Position numbers and translations under genes: made by a program
Assembly (NCBI GenBank): GCA_019662005.1
Contig: JAIFWG010000001.1
Span: forward strand, 1-34,355
Direction of reading: 5' to 3'
DNA length: 34,355 nt
Origin: Candidatus Parcubacteria bacterium
GTDB taxonomy: Bacteria > Patescibacteriota > Minisyncoccia > 2-02-FULL-40-12 > GWA2-44-9
The notes under the pieces: model-generated
Told to the model about the DNA's origin: nothing
The model's input: the letters and a program-made list of their open reading frames with translations, nothing else
The model's database searches: none
In this document: positions 24,654 to 30,377 of the stretch, piece by piece
How the letters are laid out: each line of letters begins with the position of its first letter
Numbering within the stretch: the first letter of the stretch is position 1

Positions 24654-24781
24654 AACGCTACATCCTCATATTCATAATTTGTGGGATATTTTTCTTCTTG
24701 GCAAAATCGGCAATTCTCTTTACATTTATTGCTAGCATGATCTTGCTCTAACTCTATGACCCAATCTCCGATTTTACTCAT
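24650..24781 (-). CDS. 43-residue Cys-cluster protein
   Basis: Reads MSKIGDWVIELEQDHASNKC then KENCRFCQEEKYP and ends YEYEDVAL. Three Cys in C-x3-C-x2-C with a nearby His could bind one metal. ATGA overlaps on both sides (with the 58-residue gene upstream and Gp157 downstream) make translation very likely. The MSKIG-x-WV opening is common in small phage early proteins; function unknown. Confidence 0.65.
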   Translation of the reverse strand: MSKIGDWVIELEQDHASNKCKENCRFCQEEKYPTNYEYEDVAL

Positions 24782-24954
24782 GCTGATTGCTCCAATAAAT
24801 CCTTAACGGCTTCTTGTTCTGTTGCGCCTCTGCCACATGGTTGATAGCCAGAATCTTCAGCACCGTCATAGTCATCGAATACCGCTGACCAATCCCATCC
24901 CCTATATGGGATGGGCGGGTAATCATATGAGGTTATTATTTTTCTATCTTTCAT
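24778..24954 (-). CDS. 58-residue early phage protein (PPIPYRGWDW family)
   Basis: Sequence begins MKDRKIITSYDYPPIPYRGW and continues DWSAVFDDYDGAEDSG, then GRGATEQEAVKDLLEQ. The PPIP-x-R-x2-DW-x-A and D-x-Y-D-G pattern followed by G-x-G-x-T-E-x-E-A is a recurrent small phage protein of unknown function, usually close to recombination genes. It overlaps the ATPase stop and the next start by 4 bases each, locking it in the operon. Confidence 0.7.
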   Translation of the reverse strand: MKDRKIITSYDYPPIPYRGWDWSAVFDDYDGAEDSGYQPCGRGATEQEAVKDLLEQSA

Positions 24955-25859
24955 TGCGGCACGTCCTCGTTGGTTAATCGGTTTTCTAGCTCATGCCGTC
25001 TTTGCGTTGCAATCTTGGTAAATTCGTCTGAATGACTTGGATATTTTCGCTTAGCATCATTCCAGTCACGCTTAAGCTTCTCCATGGTTGCCGCCATAAT
25101 AATTTCAGCTTTGATTTTTTCAATCTCAGCTTTTTCCTCAGCTTCAACCTCTGAAAAGGATTTTCCTTCGTTAAGCCATTCTATTAACCTAATCCCAGTT
25201 TCTTCGGATATAACATCGTGCTTGCCTTCAAAAAGCTTAGTTCTATCCTTAGACGAAGAATAAAGGTGACTGTCTTTGTCAATATCGAGTACGGTAGTAA
25301 ATTCATAATCCATACCTTCACGCTGAATCGGTGCAAGACCAATCTTGATAGGCTTCGCTTTTCCATTCTCAATTACAATCTCGTAATGGGTTTTAACGCG
25401 CATGGTGGTGATTATGTGAGCGTTAGATTGAAGCATTGCATCAATTAACTTGTTATGCCACGGTGTAACTTCTCGCCAAGCTGTATATGAATTTTTAGTT
25501 TTTGAGGATTGTGTGGCTGCGTCCTGCATATCAAGAACACCACCTTCGCCAGCCCAGGCATGTGACAATGAATCAATAATAATTGTTTCATATCCCTGGG
25601 CTTCACAATGCTTGATCGCCTCAATGTATAGCTCTGGTGTATACGGCTTTTGCAAATTTAAAACGTCAAACTTTGCCAAGTCTGAAAATAAATCAGCAGA
25701 CTTTCTTTCTGTATCAATCAGAACAAATTTCTTACCCATGCCAACTGCTATTTTGATAGCGCCTGTAGTTTTACCTGATCCTGATACGCCAATTAATGCT
25801 AATCGGAGTTTTGCTTGTTTACGTTCAGCGGGGCGGATTTGAAAATTAAACTTAGACAT
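24951..25859 (-). CDS. Sak4-like RecA-fold recombination ATPase (AAA_24)
   Basis: 302 residues. Walker A is GVSGSGKT (24-31) and Walker B TIIIDSLSHAW (92-102), with FVLIDTERKSADL between them, as in Sak4-type single-strand annealing and exchange ATPases of phages. The C-terminal ~80 residues are charged helices (EVEAEEKAEIEKIKAEII). With the DUF669-like and Gp157 proteins it forms the usual Sak4 recombination module; an Exo or Redβ/Erf-type annealase is absent. GGAGG precedes its ATG. It overlaps the 44-residue upstream frame by 8 bases. Confidence 0.85.
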   Translation of the reverse strand: MSKFNFQIRPAERKQAKLRLALIGVSGSGKTTGAIKIAVGMGKKFVLIDTERKSADLFSDLAKFDVLNLQKPYTPELYIEAIKHCEAQGYETIIIDSLSHAWAGEGGVLDMQDAATQSSKTKNSYTAWREVTPWHNKLIDAMLQSNAHIITTMRVKTHYEIVIENGKAKPIKIGLAPIQREGMDYEFTTVLDIDKDSHLYSSSKDRTKLFEGKHDVISEETGIRLIEWLNEGKSFSEVEAEEKAEIEKIKAEIIMAATMEKLKRDWNDAKRKYPSHSDEFTKIATQRRHELENRLTNEDVPQ

Positions 25860-25986
25860 TATTTAAAACCTCCAAAATGCAATAACAAATAATACTGAAT
25901 GCTGCCGTTACCCAGAGCAGACCTTGTAGTCTGCTCATTCTTTCTGGAAACGTAAGTCTTTCTTCTGCTTTGATGTAATCAATCAT
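25852..25986 (-). CDS. 44-residue single-span membrane protein
   Basis: Reads MIDYIKAEERLTFPERMSRL, then QGLLWVTAAFSIICYCILEV and ends LNNV. The second half is one hydrophobic segment. The start overlaps the stop of the 90-residue gene by 8 bases and its end overlaps the ATPase start, so it fits the coupled operon. No family recognised. Confidence 0.5.
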   Translation of the reverse strand: MIDYIKAEERLTFPERMSRLQGLLWVTAAFSIICYCILEVLNNV

Positions 25987-26251
25987 ATTCGAACCCCACA
26001 GGATAATAAGGAGCGGGAAACGTGCGTTCGTGAATCTCGACTTCTGTCATGCGCTCGTTAACCATTTTCTGCATGTGAATGAAGATCAGGTCACGTAACG
26101 TGGTGTCGCTATCAAGAACACGATCAAGAAAGGAGATGACTTCGTCTTTTGGCAAATCGCTTACTTCAAGCTCGTAGGCTTCACAGTAGTTTTTGTTTGC
26201 GTATTGGTCGATCAGGCAAAGGTCGATATATTTTTCTAATTGATGTTCCAT
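25979..26251 (-). CDS. 90-residue acidic early protein
   Basis: Helical, acidic (EAYELEVSDLPKDEVISFLD; DTTLRDLIFIHMQKMVNERM) with an aromatic tail (TFPAPYYPVGFEYD). A very strong AGGAGG lies 7 bases before the ATG, so it should be among the best-translated early products. I cannot assign a family. Second gene of the leftward operon. Confidence 0.6.
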   Translation of the reverse strand: MEHQLEKYIDLCLIDQYANKNYCEAYELEVSDLPKDEVISFLDRVLDSDTTLRDLIFIHMQKMVNERMTEVEIHERTFPAPYYPVGFEYD

Positions 26252-26262
26252 GGCATAGCCTC

Positions 26263-26481
26263 CTATATCACACCAGCGGATTTAAGCTGACTGATTGCGT
26301 CACGGTCATTGTGGCGCAAGGCTTCTTTTATAACGATACTTACAAATTCATGTGCGAACTCATAATTCTCTGGTCGGATAGCCTTATTAGCCAGTTTACT
26401 TTGACCTACCATTTTTAGGCAATGAGAAATCACTGCCATTTGTTGCATTAAGTTTGTGATACTTTTAGATTTTCCTAACAT
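26263..26481 (-). CDS. First gene of the leftward early operon, unknown
   Basis: 72 residues from ATG 26481, preceded by AGGCAGGAAAAA; a start 15 bases further up lacks a ribosome site. Helical throughout (SITNLMQQMAVISHCLKMVG; EFAHEFVSIVIKEALRHNDR). As the promoter-proximal gene it occupies the place where lambdoid phages put antiterminators or regulators, but I see neither an arginine-rich RNA-binding motif nor a clear HTH. Expressed from the promoter at 26517-26545. Confidence 0.6.
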   Translation of the reverse strand: MLGKSKSITNLMQQMAVISHCLKMVGQSKLANKAIRPENYEFAHEFVSIVIKEALRHNDRDAISQLKSAGVI

Positions 26482-26516
26482 TTTTTCCTGCCTCATAGCT
26501 GTAGTTAACGAGGGAG

Positions 26517-26545
26517 AATATAAAACCACTGGTTTTAATTGTCAA
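26517..26545 (-). promoter_or_regulatory. Leftward early promoter
   Basis: On the minus strand, TTGACA (complement of 26540-26545) and TATATT (complement of 26517-26522) are separated by exactly 17 bases: a near-consensus sigma70 promoter. The spacer contains the whole palindromic operator at 26522-26536. It drives the recombination operon from 26481 down to 23652. Confidence 0.8.
26522..26536. promoter_or_regulatory. Operator 1 of the early switch
   Basis: AAAACCA-C-TGGTTTT: 7-base perfect arms around a central C. It fills the spacer of the leftward promoter, so a bound regulator would block polymerase. The 66-residue HTH protein at 26634 is the natural candidate to bind it. Confidence 0.75.
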
Positions 26546-26572
26546 CACCTAAGTTTTAAATATTTTGATGAT

Positions 26573-26601
26573 TTGACATAACCACTGGGAATAATTATCA
26601 T
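26573..26601 (+). promoter_or_regulatory. Rightward early promoter
   Basis: TTGACA (26573-26578), 17 bases, then TATCAT (26596-26601): a near-consensus sigma70 promoter, 32 bases before the regulator ATG. Its spacer contains the second operator at 26578-26592. It should drive the regulator, secreted protein, second HTH protein and the replication gene. Confidence 0.8.
26578..26592. promoter_or_regulatory. Operator 2 of the early switch
   Basis: ATAACCACTGGGAAT aligns base for base with operator 1, keeping AACCACTGG and losing symmetry in the right arm, so lower affinity for a symmetric dimer is expected. Centre-to-centre distance to operator 1 is 56 bases, a little over five helical turns. 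Confidence 0.65.
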
Positions 26602-26633
26602 TGCTCAAAGTATTAACACTCGGAGCAATAAGG

Positions 26634-26834
26634 ATGACGTTTGGAGAAAAGATCAAAGAGATGCGGGAATCTCTACGCTACTCACAACAAGAATTTGCTG
26701 GCCTTTTAGGTATAAGCCAAACGATTGTGTCTCAGTATGAATTAGGACGGAAAAACCCGTCCTTACCTGTTTTGAGAAAGATCGTAAAATTCGCCAAAAC
26801 CAATAAATACAAAATCAAATTACTGGAAGAATGA
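26634..26834 (+). CDS. Cro/Xre-type HTH regulator
   Basis: 66 residues forming a bare HTH_3 domain: FGEKIKEMRESLRYSQQEFA, then GLLGISQTIVSQYELGRKNP with the recognition helix around SQTIVSQYE, then VLRKIVKFAKTNKY. No C-terminal dimerisation or S24 peptidase domain, so it is Cro-like rather than CI-like. GGAG sits 8 bases before ATG 26634; an in-frame ATG at 26601 falls within the promoter and is unlikely. It probably binds the two nearby operators and controls both early operons, including its own gene. The next ATG begins directly after its stop. Confidence 0.85.
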   Translation: MTFGEKIKEMRESLRYSQQEFAGLLGISQTIVSQYELGRKNPSLPVLRKIVKFAKTNKYKIKLLEE

Positions 26835-27116
26835 ATGAAAAAAGCAATATTACTGTTTTTAAGCGTAGCCATCAGTGGCAACGCCTTATCGCAGCCAATC
26901 AGAACCCTGTTATGGGAAACCGTTGGATTGAGTGAAGATAAATTAAGTACCACACGAATAGAAAGATTTCCTGCCGGTGAAGGGTGGTTAGTTAAGATTA
27001 TTACATTAAAAAATGGAACCCATATCAGCTATATGTTTGTGCCAGATAAAACCCATAGCTGGACGCTTTATTCGGAAGAATATCAAAAAGCATTTATTGA
27101 TGGGCTGAAAACATGA
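26835..27116 (+). CDS. Secreted or periplasmic protein of unknown function in the regulator operon
   Basis: 93 residues with a classic signal peptide: MKKAILLFLSVAISGNALSQ (basic start, hydrophobic core, likely cleavage after ALS-Q or NA-L region). The mature ~73 residues are beta-rich (GEGWLVKIITLKNGTHISYM; HSWTLYSEEYQKAFIDGLK). No Cys after the signal, so not a typical lipoprotein. It starts on the base after the HTH stop and overlaps the next HTH gene by 4 bases. In this operon an exported product could act in superinfection exclusion or host-envelope change; that is inference. Confidence 0.7.
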   Translation: MKKAILLFLSVAISGNALSQPIRTLLWETVGLSEDKLSTTRIERFPAGEGWLVKIITLKNGTHISYMFVPDKTHSWTLYSEEYQKAFIDGLKT

Positions 27117-27334
27117 CAGCCGCCGTGGCAATTAAAAAGATCCGTGACGGAATGCTGCTGACTCAGGCCGAGCTTGCCGAGCGATTGCACGTCACTAAAG
27201 CCTCTATCTGCAATTATGAGAAGGGCTTCAGGGTGCCAAACAGGCGAGTTTTGAGAGAAATACTGGAGCTTGCCAGGGCTAATAATATTGACGTGAAGAT
27301 TGAAGATTTATTAGTAGACCAACGTGATGAATAG
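27113..27334 (+). CDS. Second Xre-type HTH protein
   Basis: 73 residues: AIKKIRDGMLLTQAELAERL, then HVTKASICNYEKGFRVPNRR with recognition helix around KASICNYEKG, then a short C-terminal helix ending EDLLVDQRDE. Position (third gene of the rightward early operon, before the replication gene) resembles that of CII in lambdoid phages, but the fold is Xre-like and its role, activator or second repressor, cannot be told. Overlaps the upstream gene by 4 bases. Confidence 0.8.
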   Translation: MTAAVAIKKIRDGMLLTQAELAERLHVTKASICNYEKGFRVPNRRVLREILELARANNIDVKIEDLLVDQRDE

Positions 27335-27464
27335 TGGCTTATTTCGTCATAATTCAATGGAATGGATGATTTTTGGAAGGTGGGAAAATGGGATAATTAG
27401 GTTTATGATCGTTGCAGTGAAGGGGAAGTTTGCCGCTTCCCCTCTAAATGGAAAATCCCTTTAA
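27327..27464 (+). CDS. 45-residue ORF before the replication gene leader
   Basis: ATG 27327 overlaps the HTH stop and reads MNSGLFRHNSMEWMIFGRWE then NGIIRFMIVAVKGKF, ending GKSL. No clear ribosome site; coupling would be needed. Its stop lies 2 bases before the long inverted repeat at 27467, so it could serve as a leader frame whose translation alters the folding downstream. It may also be chance. Confidence 0.35.
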   Translation: MNSGLFRHNSMEWMIFGRWENGIIRFMIVAVKGKFAASPLNGKSL

Positions 27465-27541
27465 AACACTATAAAAACCCGAAACAAGATAGGGTTAATT
27501 TTATAGTGATTGCAGGGATTTGCAACCTAAGTGTTAACCCT
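27421..27541 (+). promoter_or_regulatory. Stem-loops in the leader of the replication gene
   Basis: Three elements: AGGGGAAG/CTTCCCCT (27421-27428, 27436-27443); a perfect 10-base inverted repeat CACTATAAAA/TTTTATAGTG (27467-27476, 27499-27508) extended inward by ACCC/GGGT; and AGGGTTAA (27491-27498), which can instead pair with TTAACCCT (27534-27541) touching the TAGGAGAG ribosome site. The two pairings of the middle segment exclude each other, which would allow switch-like control of initiator synthesis. No terminal T-run follows the GC-rich stem. Confidence 0.45.
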
Positions 27542-27555
27542 AGGAGAGATAAGGA

Positions 27556-28593
27556 ATGTCGGAAGTAGATAACAAAGATAAAAAAAGCCCAAAACCAAAT
27601 TATATCGTTTTCAAAGTAAACAATTTCGTTTTTAGCGACGAAGCAAATCAATCTCTTACTGCCTTCGACCGGTTACTTCTTATTTTGCTGGCCACCTTTG
27701 ATGGCAACAAAGGTATATGCCCAGGCACCTCAATCTTAGCCAATAAGCTTGGCGTCACACCAACGCATCTTAAAATGCGCGTTAACTATCTTGAGCAAAT
27801 TGGCGTCTTAAAAGTTGTTCGAAAATTTGGCAAAACTCACAAATATGAGTTCCTATTTTTATCCACAAACCGGTCAAGTGGAGTTGACCGGTCAAGTGGG
27901 CTTGACCGGTCAAGTGGACTTTCACCGACCGGTCAAGTGGACTTTCGCAACCGGTCAAGTGGAGTTGACACGAGTAGTATAAGATTAGACTTAAGAGTAG
28001 AGAGAGAGAGAAGCCAAAGCGCTCTCTCTGATTTTGAATCTGACGAAAACGAAAATATTTATTTTGACCCCACCCATGACACGCAAAGTCAAGAGGGAAT
28101 GATTAACTATGAATCTAAAACATTGAATTTGAACGGAAATTACACAGAAAATGCCGCTAGTAAGGAAAACTACCAGCAAAAAATTGAACAACTACTGCCC
28201 AACAGAGATTCAACTCAGACCAAAAAACAAGAATTCGCTCAAGAAACAACCAAAACTGTAGAAAAACTAATCAAACAGAACCCCAGTATACCACAAAAGC
28301 GACCTGTCAATCAGGTGCCCATCAAGCCCCATCCATTTCCAGAAAATTTCGTAAGCATTCAGGATGACTACGAGGTAGCGATCGCTTGCGGGTTGACTCG
28401 ACAACAGGCAGAGGACGAGCTGGAGAAGTTTGAGGATTACTACACCAGCAATGGGGAATTGCGTTCGGACTGGAACAAAGCACTACAACTTTGGTTCAGG
28501 CGGGCAGGGGAGCATAACCGAAAGCAAGCATCAAAACCGAAAGCGGTGGAAGACCAGCGAAGCACCGTTCCCTGGTTTAACAGGAACCACTAG
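27556..28593 (+). CDS. Replication initiator (lambda O-like organisation)
   Basis: 345 residues. Residues ~15-100 form a winged-helix domain (AFDRLLLILLATFDGNKGIC; TSILANKLGVTPTHLKMRVN; YLEQIGVLKVVRK), as in phage replication proteins with an HTH_36-type domain. Residues ~105-137 are encoded by five iterons and read RSSGVD-type repeats. A long polar, Gln/Asn/Glu-rich linker follows, then a C-terminal domain (PENFVSIQDDYEVAIACGLT; LEKFEDYYTSNGELRSDWNK; ALQLWFRRA) like the C-terminal part of DnaA/DnaT-type phage initiators that recruit host helicase. No helicase or loader gene follows. TAGGAGAG precedes the ATG. Confidence 0.8.
   Translation: MSEVDNKDKKSPKPNYIVFKVNNFVFSDEANQSLTAFDRLLLILLATFDGNKGICPGTSILANKLGVTPTHLKMRVNYLEQIGVLKVVRKFGKTHKYEFLFLSTNRSSGVDRSSGLDRSSGLSPTGQVDFRNRSSGVDTSSIRLDLRVERERSQSALSDFESDENENIYFDPTHDTQSQEGMINYESKTLNLNGNYTENAASKENYQQKIEQLLPNRDSTQTKKQEFAQETTKTVEKLIKQNPSIPQKRPVNQVPIKPHPFPENFVSIQDDYEVAIACGLTRQQAEDELEKFEDYYTSNGELRSDWNKALQLWFRRAGEHNRKQASKPKAVEDQRSTVPWFNRNH
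27869..27962 (+). repeat. Five iterons: probable replication origin inside the initiator gene
   Basis: ACCGGTCAAGTGG occurs five times without mismatch, starting at 27869, 27887, 27905, 27928 and 27950 (steps of 18, 18, 23 and 22). In copies 2 and 3 the preceding TTG makes TTGACCGGTCAA, a perfect 12-base palindrome. The copies lie within the initiator coding sequence, as in lambda O, and are followed by an A/G-rich tract and a region poor in GC. The initiator's winged helix is the expected binder. Confidence 0.85.
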
Positions 28594-28595
28594 GG

Positions 28596-28838
28596 ATGGA
28601 GCGCCCACCACGGAAGGGTTATTGGGAGCAGATTGACGACGAACGAATGCGCCTCCTTGCAATGACTGAAAACGAAGCACTCGCATTGGGGAATGATGTT
28701 TGGTACCAGCGCATGAGATTTGAGCGGGAGATTGAAGGTGCAAAGTTTTTGGAAGAACTTCGCCGGAAGATGCCGGAACCCTTGGCAGAGAAAGCGAGAA
28801 ATAAAAAATCAAAAGTAATCTGGACGGAGAAAGATTGA
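28596..28838 (+). CDS. 80-residue charged protein, unknown
   Basis: Starts three bases after the initiator stop. Mostly helical and charged (QIDDERMRLLAMTENEALAL; GAKFLEELRRKMPEPLAEKA), basic at the C terminus. The initiator-adjacent place would suit a helicase-loader or primosome helper, but length and lack of motifs do not support that, so I leave it unnamed. Stop overlaps the next ATG (TGATG). Confidence 0.6.
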   Translation: MERPPRKGYWEQIDDERMRLLAMTENEALALGNDVWYQRMRFEREIEGAKFLEELRRKMPEPLAEKARNKKSKVIWTEKD

Positions 28839-29098
28839 TGGACGGGAAATGGTTTATTTTGTCGAGCGCATTTTCGCGCATGAGCGAACTACAGCGTGAG
28901 CAGGAATTCATAATCAGGAATTTAATTAATTTTCTCAAGGATGAGGGAATGGACAATGCAGCGAAAGCCTACCAAGAAATTTTGGGCGAATTATTCCAGC
29001 CTGTACGGGCACTCAACTTGCTTGTCCGAGCCGAAGCCGAAAAAGCCGCGGCGGCGAGACGAGGAGCTGGAGCAGGAAAAGTTCAACGTCTGGTTTGA
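28838..29098 (+). CDS. 86-residue helical protein overlapping the nuclease gene
   Basis: ATG 28838 follows GGAG by 9 bases. Helical: LQREQEFIIRNLINFLKDEG, then AYQEILGELFQPVRALNLLV and an Ala/Arg-rich end. The last 143 bases are also the first 48 codons of the VRR-NUC gene in another frame. The N-terminal part is probably real; the Ala/Arg-rich tail (EAEKAAAARRGAGAGKVQRL) may be shaped by the overlapping frame. Confidence 0.5.
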   Translation: MDGKWFILSSAFSRMSELQREQEFIIRNLINFLKDEGMDNAAKAYQEILGELFQPVRALNLLVRAEAEKAAAARRGAGAGKVQRLV

Positions 29099-29441
29099 TA
29101 AAGTTTTAAAGCCTTTGGGGTATCGGTGGTTTCATCCGGCCAATGGGGGAAAAAGACAAGGAAAGTTTATCAAAGGCAAATGGGTGCCCACAGAAGGCGC
29201 CAAATTTAAACGCCTTGGCGTTAAGTCTGGCGTACCCGATGTGATCCTGCCGGTTTCCCGATCGCCTTACCACGGTCTTGTAATTGAGCTTAAAAGGGTG
29301 GACGGAAAAAGATCAGATGTCAGGGAGGATCAACAAGAGTGGCTGGACTGGTTCACAAAAGCGGGCTGGAGGACGGAAGTGGCTTATGGGTTCGAGGAAG
29401 CAAAAGCAATTACATTGGAGTATTTGAAAAATGCAAAGTGA
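28956..29441 (+). CDS. VRR-NUC domain nuclease
   Basis: 161 residues. After a basic N-terminal 40 residues the VRR-NUC fold is complete: FHPANGGKR (60-68), GVKSGVPDVIL (88-98, Asp95), LVIELKR (108-114, Glu111 and Lys113) and the Gln of DQQEWLDWF, closing with VAYGFEEAKAIT. These give the PD-(D/E)XK-type active site. Phage members are thought to process replication or recombination intermediates and are often found next to replication genes. ATG 28956 with GAGGGA 7 bases before is preferred to 28941. Confidence 0.82.
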   Translation: MQRKPTKKFWANYSSLYGHSTCLSEPKPKKPRRRDEELEQEKFNVWFDKVLKPLGYRWFHPANGGKRQGKFIKGKWVPTEGAKFKRLGVKSGVPDVILPVSRSPYHGLVIELKRVDGKRSDVREDQQEWLDWFTKAGWRTEVAYGFEEAKAITLEYLKNAK

Positions 29442-29694
29442 ATGCTGCGGAGCGTGGGCGTTAAAGGCAAGGTCAGTGTCAGGATGGTACATTGGTGGCG
29501 AACTAACCCATGAGTGGTGGGAGTGTTCCCACTGTAAGCACCCATGTGGTACATTTGACCCAAATAAACATAAGGAAATTCAAGATGACGAAAGAAAAGG
29601 AAGTGAAGGAATTTGTAGTCCAGCCAGCAGCACCGCGAGACAAGGACAAGATCAAGGTTTACAAGAAAAAGAAGAAGGGAATCCCCTTACCTGA
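29431..29694 (+). CDS. Small zinc-ribbon protein
   Basis: 87 residues overlapping the nuclease end by 11 bases. CCGAW at residues 5-9 and ECSHCKHPCG (Cys32, Cys35, Cys39) give a CC...CxxCxxxC metal site typical of small phage zinc ribbons. Residues beyond ~48 share their DNA with the next gene in another frame and look unstructured, so the true functional part is likely the first half. Confidence 0.6.
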   Translation: MQSECCGAWALKARSVSGWYIGGELTHEWWECSHCKHPCGTFDPNKHKEIQDDERKGSEGICSPASSTARQGQDQGLQEKEEGNPLT

Positions 29695-29827
29695 AGGCTA
29701 TACTTTCCAAGATTTATCAACTGAGCAACGGCAGGATTATTTTAACAATGCCGAGGTGCAGTGGAAGAAAGAATATAATAAAAAGCGCGGCACAATTTCC
29801 GCATCAAGCACCCTGACAAGGGGTTAA
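29585..29827 (+). CDS. 80-residue basic protein before the endolysin
   Basis: AAGGAAA lies about 8 bases before the ATG. Very Lys-rich (KIKVYKKKKKGIPLPEGYTF), then QDLSTEQRQDYFNNAEVQWK and a Ser/Thr end. It overlaps the zinc-ribbon gene by 110 bases. The basic stretch suggests nucleic-acid contact, but no family is recognised. Ends 4 bases before the endolysin. Confidence 0.5.
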   Translation: MTKEKEVKEFVVQPAAPRDKDKIKVYKKKKKGIPLPEGYTFQDLSTEQRQDYFNNAEVQWKKEYNKKRGTISASSTLTRG

Positions 29828-29831
29828 GCGA

Positions 29832-30377
29832 ATGACAAGGTTTGAAGATGTTATCGACTACGTTCTCAGTAACGAAGGCGAGCTTTCAGAAAATCCGAAC
29901 GATTCAGGGGGGATCACAAAATATGGGATTTCCCTTAGATTTATTCGAGAATTGACGCCAGAGAAGTTAAGGAAATATGGCATCTTCGAACCAATCACGG
30001 ATCAAACTATTCGCGATTTAACACTGGATCAGGCGAAATTAATTTATCGCTCTGAATTTTGGGAAGCATCCCGCTTCAACGAAATCAAAAGCAAAGAACT
30101 TGCCGCTTATCTTTTTGACATGAGCGTTGCCCATGGAACAGCGCAAAGCATAAAGCTTCTCCAACGGGCAATCTGGGCGATTTATCGGCAGCGAAGTTAT
30201 CTCAACGACGATGGTGTCCTCGGCAGCAAGACAATCGCAGCTGTGAATGATATTGGCTCTGCTATGCTTTGTGTATTGATTGCAACCCGCGCAAGCTTCT
30301 ATCGGCTTATTGCCGAGAAACGTCCTAAGGACAGGGGGTTTTTAGATGGGTGGCTTAACCGATGTTATCGAATCTAG
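29832..30377 (+). CDS. Endolysin, GH108-type muramidase
   Basis: 181 residues. The N-terminal domain matches glycoside hydrolase 108: YVLSNEGELSENPNDSGGIT then KYGIS, with Glu16 as the catalytic acid in the E-G-x(8)-D-x-G-G-x-T-x-Y-G-I pattern. The C-terminal part (GVLGSKTIAAVNDIG) is the family's peptidoglycan-binding region. It cuts the glycan backbone of peptidoglycan. No signal peptide or SAR segment is visible, so release depends on the holin, whose gene overlaps its 3' end by 32 bases. Confidence 0.9.
   Translation: MTRFEDVIDYVLSNEGELSENPNDSGGITKYGISLRFIRELTPEKLRKYGIFEPITDQTIRDLTLDQAKLIYRSEFWEASRFNEIKSKELAAYLFDMSVAHGTAQSIKLLQRAIWAIYRQRSYLNDDGVLGSKTIAAVNDIGSAMLCVLIATRASFYRLIAEKRPKDRGFLDGWLNRCYRI

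Noticed and set aside
24187..24735. 182-codon plus-strand frame opposite the Gp157 gene
   Set aside because: It is the antisense of a recognisable, operon-coupled gene and has hydrophobic, low-complexity composition typical of a shadow frame.
27421..27443. AGGGGAAG/CTTCCCCT hairpin considered as a terminator
   Set aside because: Followed by TCTAAATGG rather than a T-run, and it would cut the regulator operon from the replication gene; treated as leader structure.
27869..27962. Repeat array considered as CRISPR
   Set aside because: Only five 13-base repeats with 5-10-base spacers, inside a coding region, no cas genes; fits iterons.
28001..28029. AGAGAGAG...CTCTCTCT inverted repeat after the iterons
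   Set aside because: Simple-sequence purine/pyrimidine tract in coding DNA; may form a stem but nothing ties it to a function beyond the nearby origin.
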